From positions 310,001 through 374,000 of the forward strand of contig NZ_BMDA01000002.1 in assembly GCF_014635545.1 (NCBI RefSeq): a DNA stretch of 64,000 nt, in the 5' to 3' direction. Source of the stretch: Acinetobacter courvalinii. Its GTDB lineage: Bacteria > Pseudomonadota > Gammaproteobacteria > Pseudomonadales > Moraxellaceae. The notes under the pieces are model-generated. The model saw only the letters and a list, made by a program, of their open reading frames with translations, made no database searches and was not told where the DNA came from. The position numbers were made by a program, and so were the translations under genes. Shown piece by piece: positions 1 through 9,700 of this stretch (position 1 is its first letter; each line of letters opens with the position of its first letter).

Positions 1-1425
1 TTGCTCATCAATGTCTTGTTCACGTAGCATGTTCTGTAAGGCACGACGGGCTTTCTGGGTATTGATAAAGCTGAGCCAGTCCGGATTGGGTGTGGCCAGT
101 ACATCGGTAATGATCTCGACCACCTGTCCGCTATGCAAAGGGGTCGATAAAGGACGGATTTCGCCATCGACTTTGGCACCGACCGCATGGTTGCCTAAAA
201 ATAGGCTGGCTGAATAGGCAAAATCAACCACCGTTGCGCCTTGCGGTAATTCGTGTAATTGCCCGTGTGGGGTATAGACCCAAATTTTTTCCTGATGCAA
301 ATAGTCCAGCAAGTCGCTAAATGTGGTTTTGGCACAACCGCTATCGATCAAGGTATTCAGATTCTGCATCGACGCTTGGATCGCAGAACGGCAGGCCTGT
401 GGCGCATTTTCACCCAGCACCACGCCGAAACGTGCAGCTTTACGCATCAGTTCGGTTTGAATGGTCAAGGAAAGCGTGGTTTTCTCGCCCTTGAGCTTGA
501 TCATTAAGGACTGGTTACCCCCCGGAAGAGGGCGGCGAATATGGTCGCTATATTGTAAAACCTGAAAATTATCTTTGAGCGCATCGACCAGACGGTCACA
601 GTCAGCGATGCTTTGTAAAATGATTTCAAAGGCATGGCTATGGCTGAGTTCATTCAGATCGATTTCATTTTTAACAAAGTGACGCAGTAATTCGATATTG
701 TTATTTTTCTTTTTAATGCGACCTTTTAAGTCATGATTTTTTAATAGATCGGTCAGTTTCTGTTCCCAGATGGCCTGATATTCACAACGTTTGGGTTTGG
801 TTTCCAATAAGGCAGTTTGCACATCATTGAACATATCCAGATCAAGATTTTGATAGCAGAGATGTTCAAGGTTATCTGCCATTTCATTCATACCGACCAG
901 ACGTGCCATCGGTACAAAAATATCAAAAGTTTCCTGCGCAATACGGGCGCGTTTATCGGGACGCAGTGCGCCCAAGGTGGTCATATTATGATAGCGGTCT
1001 GCCAGTTTAATAATAATGACACGCGGGTCTTGTAGTGTGGCTTGTAAAATTTTTCGGAAAGAGGCAGCTTTGTTATATTCTTTATCGCTGGAATGGCTGA
1101 GTTTGGTCACGCCATCCACCAGTTCGGCTACCACCAGACCATATTTCTGTCCGATTTCGTCTTTGGTAAAGTCAGTGTCTTCAATCACGTCATGTAGTAA
1201 AGCGGCCATCAGGGTATCGGCATCCAGACGCATATGCGCAAGAATACAACTGACCGCAATCGGGTGTAATACATAGGGTTCACCGCTTTTACGGGTAATA
1301 CCGCTATGGGCTAAATCAGCAAAATCGCAGGCAGCAAGCACACGTTGAACGTCACTATCCTTGAGATAGGCTTCAATGATGACTTTGAGCTGTTGCTTGG
1401 CTTGGCTGACTTCTTCGCCTGGCAT
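1..1425 (-). CDS. spoT: SpoT-type (p)ppGpp hydrolase, partial (C-terminus outside window)
   Basis: RelA/SpoT homologue controlling the alarmone (p)ppGpp. The window covers the first 475 residues of what is normally about 700. The HD hydrolase domain is intact: R45, H54, H78-D79 in LLHDVIEDT, and D143 and N147 in LADRYHNM. The synthetase domain is degenerate. Aligned by eye to E. coli SpoT, the catalytic Asp position is H262 (SHSHAF) and the catalytic Glu of the VEVQIRT motif is S319 (LSLTIQT). The TGS domain follows at about 381-445. The start is ATG with AAGGTG upstream on the minus strand. Acinetobacter SpoT is known as a monofunctional hydrolase, which fits. It lies downstream of rpoZ but beyond a terminator, so it probably has its own promoter or relies on read-through. 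Confidence 0.95.
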   Translation of the reverse strand, partial: MPGEEVSQAKQQLKVIIEAYLKDSDVQRVLAACDFADLAHSGITRKSGEPYVLHPIAVSCILAHMRLDADTLMAALLHDVIEDTDFTKDEIGQKYGLVVAELVDGVTKLSHSSDKEYNKAASFRKILQATLQDPRVIIIKLADRYHNMTTLGALRPDKRARIAQETFDIFVPMARLVGMNEMADNLEHLCYQNLDLDMFNDVQTALLETKPKRCEYQAIWEQKLTDLLKNHDLKGRIKKKNNNIELLRHFVKNEIDLNELSHSHAFEIILQSIADCDRLVDALKDNFQVLQYSDHIRRPLPGGNQSLMIKLKGEKTTLSLTIQTELMRKAARFGVVLGENAPQACRSAIQASMQNLNTLIDSGCAKTTFSDLLDYLHQEKIWVYTPHGQLHELPQGATVVDFAYSASLFLGNHAVGAKVDGEIRPLSTPLHSGQVVEIITDVLATPNPDWLSFINTQKARRALQNMLREQDIDEQ

Positions 1426-1582
1426 ATAACACCTTTTTAACATGAATTCAGTAATGAATAAGCTTATCTTCTAATGAAAAGCAAATTGCAAAGCTTGTCA
1501 ATTTGTTCATTATAAAAACTCGTAAATTTTTTCAATGAAGTATATTGTTTTTACCAATATAACGCCGAATTTTATAACAAAC

Positions 1583-1614
1583 AAAAAAGCCCAGTGTCTT
1601 CACAATGGGCTTTT
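1583..1614 (-). terminator. Rho-independent terminator after rpoZ
   Basis: GCCCA...TGGGC stem. Read on the minus strand it is followed by TTTTTTG and lies 20-50 bases past the rpoZ stop. Confidence 0.8.
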
Positions 1615-1632
1615 CAGCAGAGCAAATTCGAT

Positions 1633-1911
1633 TTAGAAAGTGAAACCTTCTAAGTTTAATGAATTTGTAGACAACACCATATCAAGGTTTGATGTTTGAT
1701 AGTCTTGATCGCGTTGTTTTAAAATTTCTTTAGTCACATGTCCTACTGCGATCTCGCGTAATGCAACCACTGTTGGTTTGTCATTATCCCACTCTACAGT
1801 TGGTTCCATGCCTTGACGTGCCAATTGACGTGCACGTTTACTCGCTACCAGTACCAACTCGAAGCGGTTATCTACATGGTCTAAACAATCTTCAACGGTT
1901 ACACGTGCCAT
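1633..1911 (-). CDS. rpoZ: RNA polymerase omega subunit
   Basis: Small RNA polymerase subunit that stabilises beta-prime and, in proteobacteria, contributes to the ppGpp site. The 92-residue protein begins [20 protein letters not shown], the canonical omega N-terminus with the conserved RFELV and ASKRARQL helices. Length is normal. It lies 70 bases downstream of gmk on the same strand and is followed by spoT, the usual gmk-rpoZ-spoT order of gammaproteobacteria. A terminator sits directly after it. Confidence 0.97.
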   Translation of the reverse strand: MARVTVEDCLDHVDNRFELVLVASKRARQLARQGMEPTVEWDNDKPTVVALREIAVGHVTKEILKQRDQDYQTSNLDMVLSTNSLNLEGFTF

Positions 1912-1980
1912 AAGTTGTCTCGTCTGAACATCACATTTGAAAGACTGAGTAGTATAAAAGGCTTTTATACAAGACTCAAG

Positions 1981-2604
1981 TTATTCGCGATTAAGGGTAA
2001 TCAAGTTTTGGATTAATTGCTGGTGGCGGTTGCTTTGTTGCAAGGTCACGAGGCGGTTTGCGGTAATAATGGCTTCCAGGTCATGCACTGCTTTATTGAA
2101 ATCATCATTGATAATGACATAGTCAAAACTAGCAAAATGACGCATATCCTCTACGGCACAACTCAAGCGGTGTTCAATCACGTCGACAGAGTCTGTACCA
2201 CGATTTGACAGGCGCTGTCTTAAGTCATACTGGGTTGGCGGCAGAATAAAGATCTGTTTTGATTCAGGAAAAAGTCGACGAACCTGTTCAGCACCTTGCC
2301 AGTCAATTTCGAGTAAAACATCATGACCTTGTTCAAGCTGCTCTTTCACTTTGGCTTGTGACGTACCGTAATAGTTTCCAAACACTTCGGCATATTCGAT
2401 GAAACCACCTTCATCGACTTGTGCTAAAAAACTTTCTTTACTGGTAAAGTGATAGTGAACGCCATCGAGTTCACCGGGACGCTGACCGCGTGTAGTATGT
2501 GAGACAGAAACGTGCAGGTTGCTGACTCGATCGAGTAGGGCTTTGACCAAAGATGTTTTGCCCGTTCCTGAGGCTGCAGAAACGACAAACAAGAGACCCG
2601 ACAT
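1981..2604 (-). CDS. gmk: Guanylate kinase
   Basis: Cytosolic enzyme phosphorylating GMP to GDP with ATP, in purine nucleotide and (p)ppGpp precursor metabolism. The 207-residue protein carries the P-loop SGTGKT at about residues 12-17. It also has the GMP-binding region TTRGQRPGE...GVHYHF and the lid segment SNRGTD. Length matches the family. AGGAAA precedes the ATG on the minus strand. It heads gmk-rpoZ-spoT and is divergent from ispH across about 100 bases. Confidence 0.97.
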   Translation of the reverse strand: MSGLLFVVSAASGTGKTSLVKALLDRVSNLHVSVSHTTRGQRPGELDGVHYHFTSKESFLAQVDEGGFIEYAEVFGNYYGTSQAKVKEQLEQGHDVLLEIDWQGAEQVRRLFPESKQIFILPPTQYDLRQRLSNRGTDSVDVIEHRLSCAVEDMRHFASFDYVIINDDFNKAVHDLEAIITANRLVTLQQSNRHQQLIQNLITLNRE

Positions 2605-2707
2605 GATATTTTTCCTGAATATGATAAAATATCTTGGCTATTGTAGTGTAGCGTGCCATTAAACGAAATAGTTTGGCGTAAAAATTCAGTTGATCAGAGA
2701 GGTTGTT

Positions 2708-3658
2708 ATGGAAATCGTGTTGGCCAATCCACGAGGCTTTTGTGCTGGTGTTGACCGTGCTATAGCAATCGTCAATCGGGCACTGGAATGTTTTAATCCG
2801 CCAATTTATGTGCGTCATGAAGTGGTACACAACAAATTTGTGGTTGATGACCTACGTCAGCGTGGCGCCGTGTTTGTGGATGAGCTGGATCAGGTACCTG
2901 ATGATTCCATTGTGATTTTTAGTGCGCATGGCGTATCCAAAGCAGTACAGCAAGAAGCAGAACGCCGTGGTCTAAAAGTATTTGATGCGACTTGCCCCTT
3001 AGTCACCAAAGTACATATCGAAGTGACTAAATATGCCCGTGAAGGGACCGAAGCCATTCTGATTGGACACGAAGGCCATCCAGAAGTTGAAGGCACCATG
3101 GGTCAGTATGATAAAACCAAAGGTGGCGCTATTTATCTGGTTGAAGATGAAGAAGATGTGGAAGCCTTGATGGTCAATCATCCTGATAAAGTCGCTTTCG
3201 TTACCCAGACTACGTTGTCAATTGATGATACGGCGAAAGTGATTGATGCATTACGTACGAAATTTCCACAAATTCAAGGCCCGCGTAAAGACGATATTTG
3301 CTATGCCACACAGAATCGTCAGGATGCGGTACGTGATCTGGCGGAGCAGTGTGATGTGGTATTAGTGGTGGGTTCACCCAACTCATCCAATTCAAACCGT
3401 TTACGCGAACTGGCCGAGCGCATGGGCAAATCTGCTTATCTGGTCGATAATGCCGATCAGTTGCAAAAAGACTGGTTTAAAGCCGACAGTAAAATTGGGG
3501 TGACAGCAGGGGCATCAGCACCTGAAATTTTAATTAAACAGGTGATCCAGCGTTTACAAGACTGGGGTGCAACACCACCAAAAGAGTTACAGGGACGTGA
3601 GGAAAATATCACTTTTAGTCTACCAAAAGAGTTGCGTATACAGGTGATACAAGCCTAA
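2708..3658 (+). CDS. ispH: 4-hydroxy-3-methylbut-2-enyl diphosphate reductase
   Basis: Last enzyme of the MEP pathway, a [4Fe-4S] protein producing IPP and DMAPP. The 316-residue product starts [19 protein letters not shown], with the first cluster cysteine in GFCAGV. The other two are in [11 protein letters not shown] and [10 protein letters not shown]. The catalytic E of the TTLSIDDT region and [10 protein letters not shown] are also present. An upstream TTG at 2690 would add six residues, but GAGAGG at about 2697-2702 places initiation at ATG 2708. It ends at a strong terminator. IspH next to the pilus locus fits the Acinetobacter chromosome as I recall it. Confidence 0.97.
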   Translation: MEIVLANPRGFCAGVDRAIAIVNRALECFNPPIYVRHEVVHNKFVVDDLRQRGAVFVDELDQVPDDSIVIFSAHGVSKAVQQEAERRGLKVFDATCPLVTKVHIEVTKYAREGTEAILIGHEGHPEVEGTMGQYDKTKGGAIYLVEDEEDVEALMVNHPDKVAFVTQTTLSIDDTAKVIDALRTKFPQIQGPRKDDICYATQNRQDAVRDLAEQCDVVLVVGSPNSSNSNRLRELAERMGKSAYLVDNADQLQKDWFKADSKIGVTAGASAPEILIKQVIQRLQDWGATPPKELQGREENITFSLPKELRIQVIQA

Positions 3659-3683
3659 TTTTATTAGAAAAATGTGAACTGGA

Positions 3684-3715
3684 AACGGATGGATTGCACT
3701 CCATCCGTTTTTTTT
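3684..3715 (+). terminator. Rho-independent terminator after ispH
   Basis: Ten-base stem AACGGATGGA / TCCATCCGTT with a 6-base loop and a T-run. It separates ispH from the pilus operon. Confidence 0.9.
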
Positions 3716-3734
3716 GCTGCTTATCTGCTTTGTA

Positions 3735-3762
3735 TTGGTTCTGTAAAAATAAAATTTAAGAT
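3735..3762 (+). promoter_or_regulatory. Possible sigma-70 promoter of first pilus module
   Basis: TTGGTT (3735-3740) and TAAGAT (3757-3762) are separated by 16 bases, just past the ispH terminator and 37 bases before the first pilin start. Recognised by eye only. Confidence 0.35.
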
Positions 3763-3798
3763 AGAGTAGTGAATTTTTAAAAATTGGGTGCTGGGGAA

Positions 3799-4332
3799 AT
3801 GGGGAAAACTCGGGGATTCACCTTAATTGAATTGATGGTGACGATTGCGGTGCTGGCGATCGTAGCTTCTTTTGCCATACCAAATTTTCGGGCTGTAAAA
3901 GCAAAGCAAAAGATAGACTACTCTACAAAAGAACTTGAGAAAACGTTGCTTCAAGCTCGCTATGATGCAGTTTTGCATCGACAGAAAATAACGCTGAATT
4001 TGGGTGAAACAGGAAATGCGAGTTCCCAGGTTTTGTACTGGAATATTCCAGACGGCCAGCAAATCGAATATTTAGAATTTAAATGTGAAAGTAATCATTG
4101 GAATGCTGAGGCTATTGCAGGCGTAGATAAATTAATCTTCTCAACAGATGGCACAGCCCAACTCTCTCGTGGTTATACCGATGATGAAGGAAATGCTCAA
4201 AGAACTGATGTTGCGCTTTCGGCAATTGAGATAGCGATTTCAAATGGAGATATAACCAACTATGTCGAAATTACGTCCTTAGGCAAAATAACGACAAAGA
4301 AAGAGTCGAGACAGGGGCAGGAGTGTTCATAA
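3799..4332 (+). CDS. fimT: Type IV pilus minor pilin, FimT/GspH family (module 1)
   Basis: Minor pseudopilin expected to be part of the pilus tip/priming complex in the inner membrane and periplasm. It starts MGKTRG followed by FTLIEL, a classic type III leader cut after Gly6 by PilD with Glu at mature position 5. A hydrophobic helix and a soluble C-terminal domain of about 150 residues follow. The first in-frame TTG (3784) has no Shine-Dalgarno, whereas GGGG lies just before ATG 3799, so the short leader is preferred; that spacing is tight. It opens the module and abuts pilV with no gap. Confidence 0.85.
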   Translation: MGKTRGFTLIELMVTIAVLAIVASFAIPNFRAVKAKQKIDYSTKELEKTLLQARYDAVLHRQKITLNLGETGNASSQVLYWNIPDGQQIEYLEFKCESNHWNAEAIAGVDKLIFSTDGTAQLSRGYTDDEGNAQRTDVALSAIEIAISNGDITNYVEITSLGKITTKKESRQGQECS

Positions 4333-4896
4333 ATGCAAGCTAGGCATCAACGCGGAGTAGGTTTGGTTGAAGTGCTGGTTGCACTTCTACTGTTAGCAGT
4401 TGGTATCTTAGGTTTTGCCTTATTACAGGTTAAGGCATTGGATTCATCGATTGAAGCCTCTAAACGTATTCAAGCCATGGGTTTGGCTAAGGATATTGCT
4501 GAACGTATTCGTGCAAATCAAGATGGTCTGACCAAAGAAATAGAAACAACTAATGAGCAAGGGACCAAAGAAATTTATAAAGCTTATGTAAAGGCATTTT
4601 CGGGCAAGGAAAATTTAAGTTCTTATAATTATTCGGCTTGCTTTGGTACAGCAACAGCTTGTAATAGCGAGACTTTTGCAACTGAGGATGCAAAACAGGC
4701 ACTCTATAAAGCCTATCAAATGGGGATGAAAATAGGAATGAACCAATGTGCGGGTTCAGGTATCCAGCGAAATCGTTATTGTATTTACGTTGCATGGGAT
4801 GAAACAAATCCCAAAGATGGTTCAGACAGTAATGACTGCACCACAAATGGTAATTACGGTGCGGATACGAAGTGTATCGTATTGGAGGCATACTAA
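4333..4896 (+). CDS. pilV: Type IV pilus minor pilin PilV (module 1)
   Basis: Minor pilin of 187 residues. The leader MQARHQRG is cut before VGLVEV, giving Glu at mature position 5. LVALLLLAVGILGFALLQ is the hydrophobic helix typical of PilV. The segment KDIAERIRANQDG and a C-terminal region with CIYVAWDETNP match the second-module PilV (DLAEKMRANP; CIYVAWDETN) closely, so the two are paralogues. Cysteines near the C-terminus could form disulfides in the periplasm. It starts immediately after the fimT stop. Confidence 0.88.
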   Translation: MQARHQRGVGLVEVLVALLLLAVGILGFALLQVKALDSSIEASKRIQAMGLAKDIAERIRANQDGLTKEIETTNEQGTKEIYKAYVKAFSGKENLSSYNYSACFGTATACNSETFATEDAKQALYKAYQMGMKIGMNQCAGSGIQRNRYCIYVAWDETNPKDGSDSNDCTTNGNYGADTKCIVLEAY

Positions 4897-4897
4897 A

Positions 4898-5884
4898 GTG
4901 AAAAAACAATTAGGTATGACTTTAATCGAATTAATGATTGCATTGGTTTTGGGCTTAATTATCGTTGCAGCGGGTTTTCAGTTATTCGTTTCTGGTTCTA
5001 TTAATTATAACTTACAGAAAACATTGGCTGAGCTTCAGGATAATGGAAACTTTGGTTTGAATTACATTGCTAAAGATATACGTTTAGCAAATTTAGATGC
5101 CAATTTGGCAGTGATTAACGATCGTAATTTATATAGTGGACTCGTGCTAACCGATTTGAAGAGTTATAGCTCTTTATCTACGGAAGATCAGCCTGCACAA
5201 TCTGCAAATCTTCCTTTTCATTTGACGGATGAAAAAACAACAAAGATTACTTTGCTGACTCAGGGAGATGGCCAAACGGGTTGGAATGGTTCGAGTAATA
5301 CTAATGAATATAAAAGTGATCAATTGGTGATTCAATATAAAGCGGTATTGCCTGGAGCAATGGATTGTGAAGGGAAAAAAATAACGAAAGAAGAAATAGA
5401 TAAAGGCTTATTTATCGTACAACGTTATTTTTTAAGAAAAGATGGCGATGATCTTGCACTGGCTTGTGATGCTGGTCGTTATGAGACGTTATTAGAGACG
5501 ACTAAATTACCTACGGGAATTAGTGACTATGGTGGGAATGGCGAAGTGATTATGCGCCGAGTTGACCATTTTCATGTGTTGTTGGGTGTTAAGGATAATA
5601 GTAAAGACGAATTTAAATATATGTCTATAAAAGATTATATGGGAGCTACCAATAGCTTGGTAAAAGATACGACACCTCGTGCTCGAATTATGTCGGTGCA
5701 GCTGGGTATATTAATGCGTGGTGTTGAAAGCCTGCCAAGTAATCAGGATTTTCCAGAAAAATTTCAAATTCTAGATCAGAAAGTGACTTTAACTGAGGAT
5801 GCTAAAGCGAAGAAATATGTTCGAGAAGTGATCACCCAAACTGTTGCATTGCGTAATGGTTATGGATTAATGGAGAGCTTGTAA
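4898..5884 (+). CDS. pilW: Type IV pilus minor pilin PilW (module 1)
   Basis: Minor pilin of 328 residues in the PilW family. I place the start at GTG 4898, giving leader MKKQLG before MTLIELMIALVLGL. GGAGG at 4884-4888 is 9 bases upstream and decides this start. A longer frame opening at 4748 would run inside pilV and bury the prepilin leader. Mature Glu5 is present. The region NGNFGLNYIAKDIRLANL is shared with the second-module PilW (NASLGLNFIVDDIRKANL). The C-terminus TVALRNGYG also matches its paralogue's TVSLRNAMG. It overlaps pilX by one base. Confidence 0.88.
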   Translation: MKKQLGMTLIELMIALVLGLIIVAAGFQLFVSGSINYNLQKTLAELQDNGNFGLNYIAKDIRLANLDANLAVINDRNLYSGLVLTDLKSYSSLSTEDQPAQSANLPFHLTDEKTTKITLLTQGDGQTGWNGSSNTNEYKSDQLVIQYKAVLPGAMDCEGKKITKEEIDKGLFIVQRYFLRKDGDDLALACDAGRYETLLETTKLPTGISDYGGNGEVIMRRVDHFHVLLGVKDNSKDEFKYMSIKDYMGATNSLVKDTTPRARIMSVQLGILMRGVESLPSNQDFPEKFQILDQKVTLTEDAKAKKYVREVITQTVALRNGYGLMESL

Positions 5885-6687
5885 TGCGTATTTCGATTCA
5901 AAAAGGTGCAACCCTTATTACAGTACTTTTTATTCTATTATTGATGACTATCATCGGTACATTTGCGGTTAAACAGAGTATTGTAGGTTTGAACATTGCG
6001 ACTAATAGTCAAGCTAGAAATTTAATGCAACAAACTGCTGATGCTGTATTTTTTGCAATAGAGCAAGATAATAAAAATAACAGTATCTTGCAGAAAAATT
6101 TAAGCTCTTTGGGTATGTTGGGAATGGTGAAGTCCGATAGTTTTTTAAAGAAGGAACTGGTCTTCTGCTATCGGCCTAAGACACAAAAAAATATGTTCGA
6201 TTTAAAAAATGCCAGTATCGTGTCTTGGCAGGAAGTAACTGATCCAAGTGACAATACCAAGAAAATTACTCAAATTAAAAATGATGAATTAGGGGTGACA
6301 GGCTTTTGCCAATACACATCGAATGATTTTAGTAGTGGTCGAGATATTATGATCTCACAAATCGCTGTTAAGAAAAGCGCTGTGAATAGTGATGTTCCTT
6401 TTAAGTTCTACCCTATTGGAACTGACACTTCGACCGTGCAACTGGATAACATTCAGCCTGTAAGAGTAGTGGTCACTACCATTATTCCAGGGATGGCGAC
6501 GGGTGGAAGTTCTTGGTCTTCAAATACGACTGAAATTAATAAATGTTTTAAAAATTATACCAACGAGAAATCGACTGAATATTCAGATACGGAGACAGTC
6601 ACGGACTGTTTTGAAAAGATTGGTGTGCCTTATAGTCAACAAGTGATGGATTATGCTGTGGTGAGCTATGCCACTAAAAGCAGCTAA
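5884..6687 (+). CDS. pilX: Type IV pilus minor pilin PilX (module 1)
   Basis: Minor pilin of 267 residues. MRISIQKG precedes ATLITVLFILLLMTIIGTFAV, the PilX/GspK-type hydrophobic helix. Mature position 5 is Thr rather than Glu, as is common for this tip-most class. The soluble domain has four cysteines, including CFEKIG near the end. The start overlaps the last base of pilW, suggesting translational coupling. PilX-class pilins work with PilV, PilW and FimU to initiate pilus assembly and present PilY1. Confidence 0.85.
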   Translation: MRISIQKGATLITVLFILLLMTIIGTFAVKQSIVGLNIATNSQARNLMQQTADAVFFAIEQDNKNNSILQKNLSSLGMLGMVKSDSFLKKELVFCYRPKTQKNMFDLKNASIVSWQEVTDPSDNTKKITQIKNDELGVTGFCQYTSNDFSSGRDIMISQIAVKKSAVNSDVPFKFYPIGTDTSTVQLDNIQPVRVVVTTIIPGMATGGSSWSSNTTEINKCFKNYTNEKSTEYSDTETVTDCFEKIGVPYSQQVMDYAVVSYATKSS

Positions 6688-6701
6688 TTGGGGATAATGC
6701 A

Positions 6702-9700
6702 ATGAAAATTATGAAACTAAAAAAAATAGTCGTTGCTTGTCAAACGGCTGCAATGACCATGGTAACCAGTGTTGCTGTGTCTACCCAAGCAAGTGATGTG
6801 GAACTTTATAAGGCACCTCAGACCTCCGAAACAACGATCATGTTTATGGTTGATGTTTCCGGAAGTATGACATCCACAGATGGTGGGAGTGTCAGTCGAA
6901 TTAATAGTGTAAAAAATGGTATGACTAAATTATTACAAGGAGACGCGGCAGCAGGGATCGCACCTTTACCAGATAAGCTTGTAACAGGTTTGTCTGAGTT
7001 TAGTTCTTCAGGTCAAGCAAATGGACCTTTTGGTCGTATTAAATTAGAAGCTCGAGCTTTAGGAGAGGAAACGGCGCTTCCAGGAAGTCGCCCTATTTTT
7101 CAAACTCAGCAAACCTTTACTCAGCCTGCAACACGTACAGTTACACAAAGTCGTACGTGGGGATCAACAACACAGACTAGGACTCTGACAGGTACGAGAA
7201 CAAGAAACTGTGGTTGGTTTGGTAGTAGTTGGTGTGATGTTTCTACAGTAACAAACTGGACAAATCCAAGTTGGTCTACCGAAACCAATAATAGCAGTGG
7301 GGGGAGTTGGAGTGATTCTAATACACCTGATTGGACTTTAACAGGCAGTGGGACACCAACGAGTAGTGCTATTAACCCTAAAGAATGTATTACATGGAGT
7401 AATAACAGTCCCTATAACTGTACGCAATGGGCAAACACTACAAAAACAATAGCTGATTTTGATGCTTTGACACCACAAACAGCGAGTTCAACGCCAAGTT
7501 TTACTAATATTGCTCAATTAGGTTCCTATTCATCACAGCAAGATCTACCTATAAGCTATGGGCCAGTAAGTAATTCAGCTTCGTGTACAAATAATAGTGC
7601 TAATTGTAAAAATGACCAGAGACGCACGGCGACTATAACCAGTACAAGGACGTATACTCAAAGTGCGACAGGTTCCTATACTGTTACGACGACGTATTAT
7701 GGTACAGCTAAAGAGACACATCGTAAGAAGATGCTTCGTGCTGTAAATGGGTTAGCTCCTGATGGAGGCACACCTACCGCATATGCGTATGCAGAGGTTG
7801 CTGCATATTTAATGGGACAGACTACAGCGGGCGTCACAAACGCAACAACAATGTCTGGTTTTGTTGCAAATACAACGAATATTAGTGGTGCAACGAATTA
7901 TATTAATCCCGCTTCAATAAGTTCAACGAAACAGTGCAATACACAAGGGATATATTTTTTAACAGACGGCGCACCAACCTATTATAAAGATATGGGCAAT
8001 GCCCCAAATCAATATAGACGTGATGTATTAGAAGCATTTATGAAAAAGTCTTTAGGTTCTAAAGCAAGTTCTTTTTCATGTAGCAACACAAGTACGTTAG
8101 GTAATTATACAAGTGGTTATACATCCGGTATGGCTACTCCAAATGGTTGGGATTGTATTGGTGCATATGCTAAAGCATTGTTGGACCCTGCATTAAATCC
8201 TGCTGGAGTTAAAATTAAAACAGCTGTAGTAGGCTTTGGTTCAGATTTTAGTAGTAAAAGATCTTCAGATGAAAAAGATGCTGATAAATGGGGAGTGCTA
8301 GGTGAAGGTGGGAGCTATATTGGTAATAATGATCAAGATGTCATTAATAGTGTACTAGCATTCCTTAAAAAACTACAAAAGTATATCCCTCCTGTAACTA
8401 CAGGTTCAGTCACAATTCCTGTTGATAATCTTGATACTCAAAATATTCAACCATGGGGATATTTCCCACAATTTGATCCAGCACCCAATGCCAAAGTTAC
8501 TACTTGGGTCGGAAACCTGAAAAAGTACCAAGTGGTCGATAATGTTCTAAAAGATCAGGATAATGCCAATGTAATGATTACATCTGGCACAAAAAAAGGT
8601 GAAAGTGTTGATAATCCAAATGACTATTGGGCAGATCAATCAATTACCAAAGTCATCACTAAAATTGAAACAGTGAATAATGTAGATAAAGAGGTGGATT
8701 ATACTGTTAGAGTTGGTGGCGCATTAAGTCGTCTAATTTTAGGTTCGGCAACCACAACTGGTACCAATCCTGTCACTCTAGAAAGGGCCATATTTACAGA
8801 TCGTAAGATCAGTCTAGCAAATGATAATGCAACTTATGTAGCGAATCCGATAGAGAATGGGGATCTTTTAAAAATCTCTACAACGGATTTAAAAAATAAT
8901 AATGCAACGAATAATTTTAGTTATGACTCAAAACGAGGATATTTAGCCGCTTTATTTGGCTATGATGTCACAAAAGCAATGGCTTCTGGGCTGACACAGG
9001 CCAGTAATACTGCATTTAATAATTTCTTGATTCAATCGAATGCAACGCTCCGTCAAATGGGAGCTGTCATGCATTCAAAACCAATTTTGATCACACAAAA
9101 AGGTACGACTAAGTACGATGAGAAAACAGAAACGATTAGTTATGATGATCGTGATGATCTCATCGCATTTGGAACCACCCAAGGTCTTTTACATGTCGTA
9201 CGCGCAGGTAAGAGTGCGACAGATAGTGATGCGGGTAAAGAGGTCTTTGTCTTTGTCCCAAATGAAATGATCGAGAATCAATCTGCTGGCTTTTTAACTC
9301 AAGAAAGTCAAGATCCAGCCTTACAATATGGAATAGATGGGCAATGGACTGCATATACAGAATATGCGACAAAAGCAGGTACTAAAACCAATGAACCTGT
9401 TGTTAGTGTTGCAAGCGCCAATGGTGGTAAGCAGTGGTTGTATGGTGGCTTACGTATGGGTGGGAAGAGCTATTATTCATTAGATCTGTCAGATGTGACC
9501 TCAGATGGAGGTACGCCAAAGCTTAAATTCCGTATTAACCCTACTGGAACCTGTAGTGCTAGCAATGGATTAGGTTGTATGGGACAAAGCTGGTCGAAGC
9601 CATCGATTGCATGGGTAAATTGGCAAGGAAAACGTAAACTCGTCATGTTTGTTGGCGGTGGATACGATACGAATTATGAGAATTCGGCCGACTACCTGCC

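Noticed and set aside
4748-4897. Upstream extension of pilW overlapping pilV
   Set aside because: A GTG at 4898 with GGAGG gives a proper prepilin leader; the extension would place the leader 50 residues inside the protein.
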